Positions 56,684 through 64,000 of a stretch of DNA of 64,000 nt are shown here, piece after piece; the stretch's first letter is position 1, and each line of letters opens with the position of its first letter. A program made the translations under genes and the position numbers. This stretch comes from Bacillota bacterium. Lineage in GTDB: Bacteria; Bacillota; TC1. The DNA is taken from contig JAQUGR010000005.1 in NCBI GenBank assembly GCA_028683955.1, positions 1-64,000 on the forward strand. Reading direction: 5' to 3'. The notes beneath the pieces are model-generated. The model ran no database searches, was not told the DNA's origin, and worked only from the letters and a program-made list of their open reading frames with translations.

Positions 56684-57061
56684 CTAATAATTTAAATAAT
56701 CATAGTAGGAACGCCATTGCCAAGGATACCAATAGGTCGCTATTTTTGCATAAGACCAAGAATTCGCGATTTTATAATACCTTTGATTCACAAATAGAGT
56801 GCCAGATGAAAATACCTGAGTAGTATCCTGAATTACTGATGAACGATGCCAATTAGGATGCCAATAATTAGAATATTGCCTTTGTTGCCATATCGCATTA
56901 TACTGAACACCATAATCCCAAAGACCACCACCTACATTTACCACCATTGCTTTTGCAGGATTTGTAATGACCAAACCCATACCTAAAAGCAAAACTGCTC
57001 CCAAGATTAATTTTATCTTTAAGCTGCTCCAAATACCTTTCATTGCTTTGTTTTCTTCCAT
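56684..57061 (-). CDS. Lactococcin 972-family bacteriocin precursor
   Basis: From the ATG at 57061 (AAAGGAG upstream) the precursor has 125 residues. It has a basic N-region, a hydrophobic core (LILGAVLLLGMGLVI) and a likely signal-peptidase site after NPAKA. The mature part begins MVVNVGGGLWDYGVQYNAIW, the lactococcin 972 GGGxWDYG hallmark, then YSNYWHPNWHRSSV and a Trp/Tyr-rich C-terminus (YYKIANSWSYAKIATYWYPW). In the type member the mature peptide blocks septum formation through lipid II. There are no Cys residues in the mature part. Confidence 0.9.
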   Translation of the reverse strand: MEENKAMKGIWSSLKIKLILGAVLLLGMGLVITNPAKAMVVNVGGGLWDYGVQYNAIWQQRQYSNYWHPNWHRSSVIQDTTQVFSSGTLFVNQRYYKIANSWSYAKIATYWYPWQWRSYYDYLNY

Positions 57062-57185
57062 GTTTTTTCTCCTTTCTTTAAAATATTTATTCATTGCAAT
57101 AAATAACAAACATAAGTAACACTCTAATCTATATTTCATAAATCCTAATTAAAAAACTCATCTACATCAAATAAAACACCAATTA

Positions 57186-58055
57186 TTAAATACTCTTAAT
57201 TAACCTAAATAATAAAAATCCTACTGAAAGTCCTAAAGAAATCATAAATACATATTTAAATACAAAATAACCTTTAATAATATTTTTATTACCACCAAAA
57301 ATTTCCCTAACTCTTAGCTCTTCACTGTAGGTAGACCACCAAACTTTACTAATTAAAATCAAAACAATCATCCCCACTAATATTAAGCCATAGTAAAATT
57401 TAAATTTCATACTTTTAAATTCATCACCCGCTGTATCAAAATAAGATAATTCCAAAGGCTTAAGCTTAATCACCTTTTCTTCTTCTAATTCTTTAAACAA
57501 TGCCAGACTATTATTACCCTCTATTTTATAAATACCGTTATAATTTTTAACCTCATCTCCAAAATTCATTATTAAATAATAACTATTCTCTTTAAAATCA
57601 AACTCGCTATTTTTAATGTATCCAAAAATATCCACTTTCAATTTATTATTATTTCCAGTAATTATGTATTTTTTCATAACTACCCTGTTATATTTCACAT
57701 ATTCCTTTTCACCTAGATAAACACCCAAAGCACCTGCCACATAATTTTTATTCTTCACCAAAAAAGGCTTATAGCTGCTTTTTGGGTTAAAATAGTAATA
57801 AGTGAAACCATCATCAGTTTTTATTTCTGTAACATTCGTTTCTTTAATAACCTTCTTTAGTTTTTCCAGGTCCTTTTCATTTGCAACTTGCAGAAAGAAT
57901 TCATTGGCATCCTTTGTAAAATAATTATTTGAATTAATGGTTATTATCCTTAAATTATTAACATTAGTTATTAAAGTAAGAATCGAAAAACTTATAATGA
58001 TACCAACTATAATCAAATATTTATTTCTTAAAAGACTTATAAGTACTCTTTTCAT
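57186..58055 (-). CDS. FtsX-like membrane protein of the bacteriocin locus
   Basis: The 289-residue protein has one N-terminal span (NKYLIIVGIIISFSILTLITN), an outside domain of about 180 residues (LQVANEKDLEKLKKVIKETN) and two C-terminal spans separated by VWWSTYSEELRVREIFGGNK, which echoes FtsX/MacB permease loops. It is about half of a normal permease and lies just upstream of the bacteriocin precursor, in the same direction. A role in export or immunity is inferred from position only. Confidence 0.72.
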   Translation of the reverse strand: MKRVLISLLRNKYLIIVGIIISFSILTLITNVNNLRIITINSNNYFTKDANEFFLQVANEKDLEKLKKVIKETNVTEIKTDDGFTYYYFNPKSSYKPFLVKNKNYVAGALGVYLGEKEYVKYNRVVMKKYIITGNNNKLKVDIFGYIKNSEFDFKENSYYLIMNFGDEVKNYNGIYKIEGNNSLALFKELEEEKVIKLKPLELSYFDTAGDEFKSMKFKFYYGLILVGMIVLILISKVWWSTYSEELRVREIFGGNKNIIKGYFVFKYVFMISLGLSVGFLLFRLIKSI

Positions 58056-58116
58056 GAAATTCTCCTTATTTTTAAAGTTTCATTTATAAATTCAAATATT
58101 TAATGACAATTCATAA

Positions 58117-58395
58117 TTAAAAAACATCATCACCTAACAACCCCAACCTTTTAAACAACCTAATATTCCTATAAATACTCATCAAAGAAATAAAATAACC
58201 CTCCTCCATAAGAGCATCATGAACCCTCTTTGCTAAAATAAGCTCCTTTTCATCACCCACAATCATAAATGAATCCGGCCTCCCATACTCACTCAGAAAA
58301 AAAGACAACATCCTCAATCTCTGTGAAGTCGCCACCAGACCATGACACCTTAAAATATTCAAAACATCCCATCTATCCATCAAAAATACACCCAA
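58117..58395 (-). CDS. Truncated Fur-like winged-helix protein
   Basis: The product (92 residues from TTG 58395 with GAGGT seven bases upstream, or 87 from ATG 58380) aligns by eye with the DNA-binding half of Fur/PerR proteins: RCHGLVATSQRLRMLSFFLS, then RVHDALMEEGYFISLMSIYRN and IRLFKRLGLLG. The whole metal-binding/dimerization half is missing, yet the frame ends cleanly. It follows the XRE gene by 26 bases, and an operator-like sequence overlaps the gap. It could be a new regulator or a relic. Confidence 0.6.
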   Translation of the reverse strand: MGVFLMDRWDVLNILRCHGLVATSQRLRMLSFFLSEYGRPDSFMIVGDEKELILAKRVHDALMEEGYFISLMSIYRNIRLFKRLGLLGDDVF

Positions 58396-58406
58396 AATAA
58401 TTACCT

Positions 58407-58419
58407 CAACTTTAAATTG
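58407..58419. promoter_or_regulatory. Second copy of the XRE operator-like palindrome
   Basis: CAACTTTAAATTG differs by two bases from the perfect palindrome in the XRE promoter. It lies between the XRE stop codon and the Fur-like start, next to the GAGGT site. Confidence 0.45.
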
Positions 58420-58421
58420 AA

Positions 58422-58619
58422 TTAATCCCCAAAAAAAATTGCATCCAACGATATATCCAAAACAACACAAATAGCCTGAAGTCTTTCTATACTAGCCGCT
58501 TCAACATTCTTTTCTATTCTAATATAACTTGTATAGGGTATATTACTTAATTCAGCCACTCGCTTCTTGCTAAAACCCTTGTTTTCTCTATGCTCCCTTA
58601 AGGATAAAACCCTAGCCAT
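58422..58619 (-). CDS. XRE-family helix-turn-helix regulator
   Basis: From the ATG at 58619 (GGGAGGTG upstream) the product has 65 residues and is almost only a Cro/C1-type domain: ENKGFSKKRVAELSNIPYTS then YIRIEKNVEAASIERLQAIC and LDISLDAIFFGD. Its promoter contains a perfect palindrome between the -35 and -10 boxes, the typical autorepressor design. It is divergent from another XRE gene and heads towards the Fur-like gene. Confidence 0.85.
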   Translation of the reverse strand: MARVLSLREHRENKGFSKKRVAELSNIPYTSYIRIEKNVEAASIERLQAICVVLDISLDAIFFGD

Positions 58620-58641
58620 CAACGTCACCTCCCTAACCAAC

Positions 58642-58670
58642 ATCATAATCAATTTAAAATTGAATGTCAA
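58642..58670 (-). promoter_or_regulatory. Promoter of the XRE/Fur-like pair with an operator in the spacer
   Basis: On the minus strand TTGACA (58665-58670) and TATGAT (58642-58647) are 17 bases apart. The palindrome CAATTT-A-AAATTG (58650-58662) fills the spacer, so a bound repressor would block RNA polymerase. Confidence 0.75.
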
Positions 58671-58733
58671 TAATAATATAAACTTTTAACATAAATTAAA
58701 TAGATAAAAAACCAACTAAATATAAAATATATA

Positions 58734-58762
58734 TTGTTAGCCATAATAAAATAACATATAAT
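58734..58762 (+). promoter_or_regulatory. Promoter of the rightward XRE gene
   Basis: TTGTTA (58734-58739) and TATAAT (58757-58762) are 17 bases apart, 18 bases before the ATG at 58780. Confidence 0.7.
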
Positions 58763-58779
58763 GAATGAGAGGTGATCAA

Positions 58780-59133
58780 ATGATCTCAGACAGAATAAAA
58801 AAACTAAGAGAAAAAAACAATATAACCCAAGCAGACCTGGCCAAAGCCATTGGAGTAACAACCAGTGCCGTATCAGCCTGGGAAAAGGGAGTCAACGAAC
58901 CAAGAATGGGCGCAGTACACAAAATAGCCCAATACTTCAACGTTACCAAAAGCTATTTGGTCAATGATGAAGACTCTCCAATATATGATCAACAAGCAAT
59001 AATGATAGCAGAAACACTAATCAAATATGAAAACCAAGACCTTGCCCAACTGATGAAAAAAATAAGCAAAATGGACAAGAAAGAAAAAGATAAAATAATC
59101 AAAATCATACAAACACTAGTCAACGAAGACTAG
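58780..59133 (+). CDS. XRE-family regulator with C-terminal dimerization tail
   Basis: From the ATG at 58780 (GAGGTGAT upstream) the 117-residue protein has a canonical helix-turn-helix (NITQADLAKAIGVTTSAVSA then WEKGVNEPRMGAVHKIAQYF) and a Lys-rich helical C-terminal half (MKKISKMDKKEKDKIIKIIQ). It resembles phage-type or SOS-like repressors without a protease domain. Its coding strand is A/C-rich. It is divergent from the small XRE gene and monocistronic. Confidence 0.9.
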   Translation: MISDRIKKLREKNNITQADLAKAIGVTTSAVSAWEKGVNEPRMGAVHKIAQYFNVTKSYLVNDEDSPIYDQQAIMIAETLIKYENQDLAQLMKKISKMDKKEKDKIIKIIQTLVNED

Positions 59134-59147
59134 ACTATAAAAAATAA

Positions 59148-59186
59148 ACAAAAGGCTAAAGGTTTTCACCTTTAGCCTTTATTTTC
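59148..59186. terminator. Bidirectional terminator
   Basis: The stem AAGGCTAAAGGT/ACCTTTAGCCTT with a 4-base loop has A/T runs on both sides. It serves the rightward XRE gene and the leftward SPFH copy. Confidence 0.88.
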
Positions 59187-59238
59187 ACCTCATCTAATTC
59201 ATTAATATCATTTAATTCATTAATATCATTTAAACTTT

Positions 59239-59847
59239 TTACGGCGCCTCTGTTTTTTGTGCTAATGCTGCTTTATAATCTGCAGGTAATTCTACATTTA
59301 CAATTTCTATAGATATAATCTTAATACCATAACCATCTAATCTTGCTCTGGCATTATCTGTAATTGCTTGACCAAGTTCTGCACGCTTTGTTATCAAATC
59401 TTCTATCGTATACTTAGAAGTTACCTCCTTAATACTCTGACTCAAGATTGGCTTAATAATAGAATCAACATGAGTATTTAAAAACTTCAAATATAAACTC
59501 TCTGCCATTTTGCTATCAACAGTAAATTGAGTTTGAACAATCTGCTTTACTGCATAAATATCACTAGTAGCTGTAGTGTATAAAGCTCTAATATTTTGTT
59601 GGTTGATTTGTATTTTATTATAGAAATCAATACCTCTTAATCCATAATGGACTCCAGCTGGTTGAACAGCCACGATTTTCCCAAATCTTTCAACCACAGC
59701 TACTTCTGTTGCACTTACTAATCTAAACCCTGAAATCAAATAAACAGCCAAAGCTATCAGAATACCTAATATAATAACAAACTTTTTATTTTTACTCTTT
59801 TTCCCATTTAAGTCCAACTTATTAACAGCTTCATTATTGTTTTCCAT
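59239..59847 (-). CDS. SPFH-domain membrane protein, shortened copy
   Basis: The 202-residue protein is an HflC/prohibitin-like SPFH protein. It has an N-terminal span (KFVIILGILIALAVYLISGF), then VSATEVAVVERFGKIVAV, GVHYGLRGIDFYNKIQINQQ and LSQSIKEVTSKYTIEDLITK. It is a close paralogue of the next gene but stops at YKAALAQKTEAP, lacking the coiled-coil tail that SPFH proteins use to oligomerise. The function is unknown; the family scaffolds membrane microdomains and regulates proteases. Confidence 0.87.
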   Translation of the reverse strand: MENNNEAVNKLDLNGKKSKNKKFVIILGILIALAVYLISGFRLVSATEVAVVERFGKIVAVQPAGVHYGLRGIDFYNKIQINQQNIRALYTTATSDIYAVKQIVQTQFTVDSKMAESLYLKFLNTHVDSIIKPILSQSIKEVTSKYTIEDLITKRAELGQAITDNARARLDGYGIKIISIEIVNVELPADYKAALAQKTEAP

Positions 59848-59932
59848 ATTAATTCCTCCAAAAATTCTTTGTAATTAATATACTATAAGAACCATTAAAT
59901 TGCAAACCTACAAGTCCTGTTCTTAATACAAC

Positions 59933-59967
59933 AAAAGAGACTAAAGGAAAATCCTTCAGTCTCTTTT
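59933..59967. terminator. Terminator between the SPFH copies
   Basis: The stem AAAAGAGACTAAAGG/CCTTCAGTCTCTTTT has one mismatch and T runs on both strands. Each SPFH gene is thus its own transcription unit. Confidence 0.8.
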
Positions 59968-59995
59968 TTCATTCATAAATTTCTTTAATATCTAA

Positions 59996-60790
59996 TTATT
60001 GAACACTAGGTAATAACATATTCAAGCCACCATCTCCACCTTGGTATAAAGGCAACTTGCCATCCCACTTATCTAGAAACTCCTTGTATTTAATATTCTC
60101 ATCATAACTTGCAGAAGTAACCTTGTTTGCCTCAGCCTTAATTTTAGCTTCAGCCAATTCAGCAGTTGCCTTTTGTACCCTTTGCTCTGCAACTTTCTTT
60201 TGTTCTACTGCATTTCTATATTCTTCCGGCAATTCCAAATTCACAATCTGAATAGAAATTATCTTTATCCCATAACTTTCTAGTCTCTCCTTGGCTGTAT
60301 CAGTCATATTTTGACCAAGTTCAGCACGTCTTGAGATCAATTCCTCAATTGTAAACTTAGAAGCAGTCTCCTTGATACTTTGACTCAATATAGGCTTGAT
60401 AATAGAATCTGCATGATTATTCAAAAACTTCAAGTATAAACTCTCAGCCTTAGAGCTATCAATAGTATACTGAGTCTGCACTATCTGATTAACAGATTGC
60501 ATATCTCTAGTAGCCGTATTATATTCATCCTGGACGTTTTGTTGATTTATTTGTATCCTGTTATATACATCAATCCCCCTAAGACCATAATGGATTCCAG
60601 ATGACTTAACAGCCACAATCTTACCAAATCTTTCCACCACAGCAACCTCTGTAGGACTTACTTGCCTAAAGCCAGAAATAAGCCAAATACTCAAGGCTAT
60701 CAAAACTACAAATAAAGGGAACAATTTAGAATATTTTCCATTGCTCCCTTTAAAATTATACACATTCATAGGTTCATTACTATTTTCCAT
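59996..60790 (-). CDS. SPFH-domain membrane protein, full-length copy
   Basis: The 264-residue HflC/prohibitin-like protein has one span (LFPLFVVLIALSIWLISGFR), the SPFH core (SPTEVAVVERFGKIVAVKSS; IHYGLRGIDVYNRIQINQQN; LELPEEYRNAVEQKKVAEQR) and a coiled-coil tail (VQKATAELAEAKIKAEANKV) followed by DKWDGKLPLYQGGDGGLN. It is paralogous to the shorter copy downstream. Confidence 0.9.
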   Translation of the reverse strand: MENSNEPMNVYNFKGSNGKYSKLFPLFVVLIALSIWLISGFRQVSPTEVAVVERFGKIVAVKSSGIHYGLRGIDVYNRIQINQQNVQDEYNTATRDMQSVNQIVQTQYTIDSSKAESLYLKFLNNHADSIIKPILSQSIKETASKFTIEELISRRAELGQNMTDTAKERLESYGIKIISIQIVNLELPEEYRNAVEQKKVAEQRVQKATAELAEAKIKAEANKVTSASYDENIKYKEFLDKWDGKLPLYQGGDGGLNMLLPSVQ

Positions 60791-60851
60791 TTTATATCCT
60801 CCAAAAAATTCATTGTACTAAATATACAACATTAGAGGACATATTGCAACC

Positions 60852-62075
60852 TTACAAGTCCCTTTCTTTAAGGTATTTAGGTATCATTACCAAATAATGA
60901 GTACCAGCAATAAACATACCCATAATAGGCAAATAATCAGTCAAAACCTCTCCAAGAGTAAAGGAACTCACAATCTCCCCACTACTTCCAATATCAATAT
61001 AGTATTGTGATGTAGCCTCTACTGCCTGTTGCTCTCCTACCCCACATTGTGGAGCGCTAAGAGGACAATGCCTGCTACAACCATTACAAACAAGCTTACT
61101 TAAATACTCCTCAAGAGTAGCAGGTGCAGTAGTTGTTGTTGTATCAGCCAGATCACTGGTTTTTGCTGGATTTTCTGATGGAGCATCTGGTGTAGTCTTT
61201 GTAGTTTCTGTAGTGATATATGTTGTTGTCTGTGTAGCCTTGTATTCATCAGCTGCCTGGATTGCCTGCTGTTCTCCAATACCACACTGTGGTGCAGTAA
61301 GTGGACAATGTTTATTACAACCAGTACAGTGTAGTTTACTTAAATACTCCTCAAGACTAACTGGTGCAGTAGTTGTTGTATCACTACTTACAGTAATTTT
61401 TTCTTCATCATCACTTCTATTTTCATGATTATCAGTCTCTTCCTCATCATGTTCATCATAATCATCACTTGTTTCCTCTTTACTAAAACCAACTGGTTGA
61501 ATGTCGCTATCTGTTTTATCATCAACCCCATTAACAACCTCAAGTAAATTACCACTAAGATCCTGACTAAAAGAACCCTTAATTCCAAAGATAACAATAA
61601 ATATTGTAACCACCCTTAAAAAATATGTTCTCCCCTTATTTAGTGTTTCGAGTCTAAATAGTTTTCTTAATCCTCCCATAATTTCCAACCAATGTAGACC
61701 TATATGGACTGATATTAAAATTAAGGCCAAATAGCTTAAACTATGATGCAGACTTGATACAAAACCAGTCATAGCAAAGGGGAACAATTCCTTGGAAATT
61801 AATATTCCAGTAAATATAATTCCAACCACAACCAAGGTTAGTAGAATATCAAGAACAATCCCTACTTTTGTTTTAGTTTTAATACTTTTTGAGTTGAATT
61901 TTAATAATACTGTTTTAAAACATTTAAAGTTCAATATGTTGTGAACAATAAAAAGAAACAGTATTCCAAGACCTAGTATCTCATGCCAAAGTATTCCTAC
62001 AAATATTATCTTCATTAATAGAACCATAATAATAGTCATAATCAGGTCTAATATATATTTATGGTGTTTTTTCAT
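60852..62075 (-). CDS. Cytochrome b561-like (DUF4405) membrane protein with two Cys-rich modules
   Basis: The 407-residue protein starts at the ATG at 62075 (AGGAG upstream). About four spans (residues 8-50, 72-95, 110-130, 152-168) carry His31, His45, His110/111, His124 and His128, suiting them to bind b haem as in DUF4405 proteins. An acidic Thr-rich outside segment follows. It carries two 43-residue modules (about 238-280 and 318-360) with Cys250/253/257/264 and Cys330/333/337/344, that is CxxCxxxCPLxxPQCGxGEQQA. A last span is at 377-397. It probably binds a metal cluster outside the membrane for electron transfer. The Cys module is not one I recognise. Confidence 0.8.
   Translation of the reverse strand: MKKHHKYILDLIMTIIMVLLMKIIFVGILWHEILGLGILFLFIVHNILNFKCFKTVLLKFNSKSIKTKTKVGIVLDILLTLVVVGIIFTGILISKELFPFAMTGFVSSLHHSLSYLALILISVHIGLHWLEIMGGLRKLFRLETLNKGRTYFLRVVTIFIVIFGIKGSFSQDLSGNLLEVVNGVDDKTDSDIQPVGFSKEETSDDYDEHDEEETDNHENRSDDEEKITVSSDTTTTAPVSLEEYLSKLHCTGCNKHCPLTAPQCGIGEQQAIQAADEYKATQTTTYITTETTKTTPDAPSENPAKTSDLADTTTTTAPATLEEYLSKLVCNGCSRHCPLSAPQCGVGEQQAVEATSQYYIDIGSSGEIVSSFTLGEVLTDYLPIMGMFIAGTHYLVMIPKYLKERDL
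61018..61144. repeat. Cys-module coding repeat, copy 2
   Basis: This stretch is about 80% identical by eye to 61258-61384, sharing the segment TTACTTAAATACTCCTCAAG and the GGTGCAGTAGTTGTTGT end. It encodes the second EEYLSKL-CxxCxxxC module of the DUF4405-like protein, so the module arose by internal duplication with a 240-base period. Confidence 0.8.
61258..61384. repeat. Cys-module coding repeat, copy 1
   Basis: This is the partner of the repeat at 61018-61144. It encodes APVSLEEYLSKLHCTGCNKH and the following CPLTAPQCGIGEQQA. Confidence 0.8.
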
Positions 62076-62200
62076 CTTATACACTCCTAGATTTAATTTA
62101 TCTTTAATATAATTCTACTAATGTACTGTGTAATATACTTGGACTCAAACTGAATATCTCTTGACAACTATGTGTTAATAGACTGAACCTTACATAAGAA

Positions 62201-62230
62201 CAAAAGAAAAGAGGCTATTAGCCTCTTTTC
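62201..62230 (-). terminator. Terminator after the EF-G-like gene
   Basis: The stem AAAAGAGGC/GCCTCTTTT with loop TATTA is followed on the minus strand by CTTTTGTT, starting directly after the stop codon. Confidence 0.8.
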
Positions 62231-62232
62231 CT

Positions 62233-64000
62233 CTATTTCTCTATTTTTGCTTCACTAATAATCTTGTCTGCTATATGTACTGGTACTTCATCATATCTGA
62301 CAAACTCAATATCAAAGCCACCTCTAGCATGAGTCATGGATCGAAGATCTATGGCATATTCAAATAGTTCACTATGTGGTGCTTCAGCTATTACAAGCTC
62401 GAAGCCATCTTCTAGTTGTTCCATTTTTAGAATCTTGCCTCTTTTTTTATTAATATCTCCCATAACATCACCCATATAGACTTCTGGCACTTTGACTTCT
62501 ATCTTCATTATAGGCTCTAGCAGAATTGGACTTGCTACCTCCATACCTTTTCTAAAAGCTAAGGCTGCCGCTAGTCTAAAGGCCATTTCATTAGAATCTA
62601 CCGGGTGATATGAACCATCATGTAGAGTTGCTCTAATATTAACAACAGGATATCCTGCCAGTACTCCTTTTTCTAGAGAGTCTCTTAGACCTTTTTCTAC
62701 AGCAGGGAAGAAGTTTTTAGGAACTGCTCCACCAAATACTTCTTCTTTAAATTCAAACATCTCATCGCAGTGTTCGAATTTTATATGAACATCACCGTAT
62801 TGTCCTGCTCCACCTGATTGTTTTTTATGTTTTCCTTGAACATCTGCTGTGCCTTTGATTGTTTCTCTATAGGCTATTCTAAATGGTATTATCTTAGCTT
62901 CTAGCCCAAAGGTATTTTTTAATCTATCCAGGATTATTTGTAGTTGAACGTCTCCTTGTCCTCCTATTGTTAGTTGTTTAGTTTCGCTGTTTCTAACAAC
63001 AACAAAGCTTGGGTCTTCTTCGTGTAGTTTATGTAACGCCGCCCCTATTTTTTCATCATCACCTTTATTCTTTGGTTCTATAGCAATGTAGAGGTTAGGT
63101 TGTGGGTATTTAATTGGTTTAAAGACCATAGGGTGTGCTTTGTCTGAGAGAGTATCTCCTGTCTGGGTTATGGTTAGCTTGGAGAAGGCTCCTATGTCTC
63201 CGGCTACTACTTCGTTAGTCTCCAGCTGAGTCTTGCCTCGTAAATAAAATAACCCGCCGACCTTATCCATTTTTTCTTTTGTGCTGTTGTATATTTCGTT
63301 TTCTTTTTTTATTTTTCCTGATATTACCTTAAAGATTGATATTTTACCAACGAAGGAATCGACTATGGTTTTAAATACTACTGCACAGTATGGTTGGTTT
63401 ACATCTACTGGTCTGTCTTCTTCCATATCATGTCTAAAGCCGTATTTTGCTCCTTCGTAGTTTGGTGCTGGCATGTATTCTAGGATTAGATCTAATAGTA
63501 GGTCTATGCCTATGCCTTTTGTGGTACTTCCTACTAATAGGGGTACTACTGTTCCGTTTAATAGTGCTGTATTTACTCCTTTTAAGAACTCATCGTGGTT
63601 AAATACTTCTCCTGAGAAGAATTTTTCCATTAGTCCATCGTCTGTGTCTGCTACTATTTCGGTTATTTCTCCAAATAGTTCTTCTACTTCTGCTACCATA
63701 TTTTCTGGTATTGGTATTTGTTTTCTTTCGCCACTTGAGTTGTCGTAGGCTACTTTGTTTATTATGTCTACTATTCCGTTAAAGTTTTCTCCTTCTCCTA
63801 TTGGTAGGGTAAAGGGTACTATGATTTTTCCGTATTTATTTCTTAATTCTCCAACAAGCTTATGTAAATTAACATTCTCCTTGTCCATTTTGTTGGCGAA
63901 GATTATTCTTGGTAGTTCTATGTCGTGTGTATAGCTTAATACTTTCTCTGTTCCTACTTCTATTCCTGATGAGGCGTCTACTACTACTAGGGCTGCTTCA
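62233..64000 (-). CDS. EF-G-like translation factor (second copy, runs off right edge)
   Basis: The open frame continues to the window edge: residues before the internal ATG at 63888 read AALVVVDASSGIEVGTEKVL and then RIIFANKMDKENV, which contains the G4 motif NKMD of an EF-G G domain. Downstream come domain II-V blocks (ALHKLHEEDPSFVVVRNSET; GGQGDVQLQIILDRL; GGAGQYGDVHIKFEHCDEMF; MGDVMGDINKKRGKI). Divergence from fusA in this window and GGQGDVQ in place of GMGELHL place it in the EF-G2/FusA2-like group, whose role is poorly known. The P-loop lies outside the window. Confidence 0.9.
   Translation of the reverse strand, partial: EAALVVVDASSGIEVGTEKVLSYTHDIELPRIIFANKMDKENVNLHKLVGELRNKYGKIIVPFTLPIGEGENFNGIVDIINKVAYDNSSGERKQIPIPENMVAEVEELFGEITEIVADTDDGLMEKFFSGEVFNHDEFLKGVNTALLNGTVVPLLVGSTTKGIGIDLLLDLILEYMPAPNYEGAKYGFRHDMEEDRPVDVNQPYCAVVFKTIVDSFVGKISIFKVISGKIKKENEIYNSTKEKMDKVGGLFYLRGKTQLETNEVVAGDIGAFSKLTITQTGDTLSDKAHPMVFKPIKYPQPNLYIAIEPKNKGDDEKIGAALHKLHEEDPSFVVVRNSETKQLTIGGQGDVQLQIILDRLKNTFGLEAKIIPFRIAYRETIKGTADVQGKHKKQSGGAGQYGDVHIKFEHCDEMFEFKEEVFGGAVPKNFFPAVEKGLRDSLEKGVLAGYPVVNIRATLHDGSYHPVDSNEMAFRLAAALAFRKGMEVASPILLEPIMKIEVKVPEVYMGDVMGDINKKRGKILKMEQLEDGFELVIAEAPHSELFEYAIDLRSMTHARGGFDIEFVRYDEVPVHIADKIISEAKIEK

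Overview
The window is a low-GC, mostly leftward-transcribed chromosome segment from a Gram-positive anaerobe-like Firmicute. Clostridia/Tissierellia is my best guess, from family content only. Supporting signs are the Firmicutes order of the rpmG-secE-nusG-rplKA / rplJL / rpoBC / str genes, an L10 leader, MurT/GatD, a PPi-type phosphofructokinase, a GerMN lipoprotein, many ferredoxin-type proteins and strong AGGAGG ribosome binding sites with occasional TTG/GTG starts. No rRNA, phage, IS element or CRISPR array was seen.

Region 1 (1-13.9 kb) is the transcription/translation core, read leftwards: rpmG, secE, nusG, rplK, rplA, then L10 leader, rplJ, rplL, then rpoB, rpoC, then L7Ae-like protein, rpsL, rpsG, fusA, tuf (cut by the window edge). 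Consensus promoters with 17-nt spacers precede the blocks, and hairpin terminators close them.

Region 2 (14-26.5 kb) holds amino-sugar synthesis (glmS; an FAD oxidoreductase with glmM), a LacI-type regulator, a lone Imm5-like immunity protein, a membrane protein with an A7 frameshift, and a CopB-type P1B-3 ATPase split by a frameshift in a TA repeat. It also holds a 6S RNA next to tRNA-Leu(CAG), tRNA-Leu(GAG), a small 2Fe-2S protein and a PPi-dependent phosphofructokinase.

Region 3 (26.5-38.7 kb) carries an ABC exporter followed upstream by a tight housekeeping string (rimI, tsaB, tsaE, amidohydrolase, alr, nnr, acpS, a YgjP-like peptidase, mscL). Rightward genes follow: MATE exporter, CCA transferase, thioredoxin, rhodanese.

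Region 4 (38.7-51.3 kb) has an overlapping cell-wall/regulatory operon (degV, murT, a gatD lacking its catalytic Cys, an N-acyl-D-amino-acid deacylase, a Crp/Fnr regulator), duplicated small membrane proteins, an LRR/CmpB/bactofilin-like envelope operon, and a five-gene flavin/iron-sulfur dehydrogenase operon of the D-hydroxyproline dehydrogenase/HcnABC kind behind a promoter and a leader terminator.

Region 5 (51.3-64 kb) is accessory: a GerMN lipoprotein, small membrane proteins, a lactococcin 972-type bacteriocin locus (precursor, DUF1430-type permease, ATPase, extra FtsX-like half-permease), two XRE regulators with a truncated Fur-like protein and palindromic operators, twin SPFH proteins, a predicted haem membrane protein with duplicated four-Cys modules, and a second EF-G-like gene running off the right edge.
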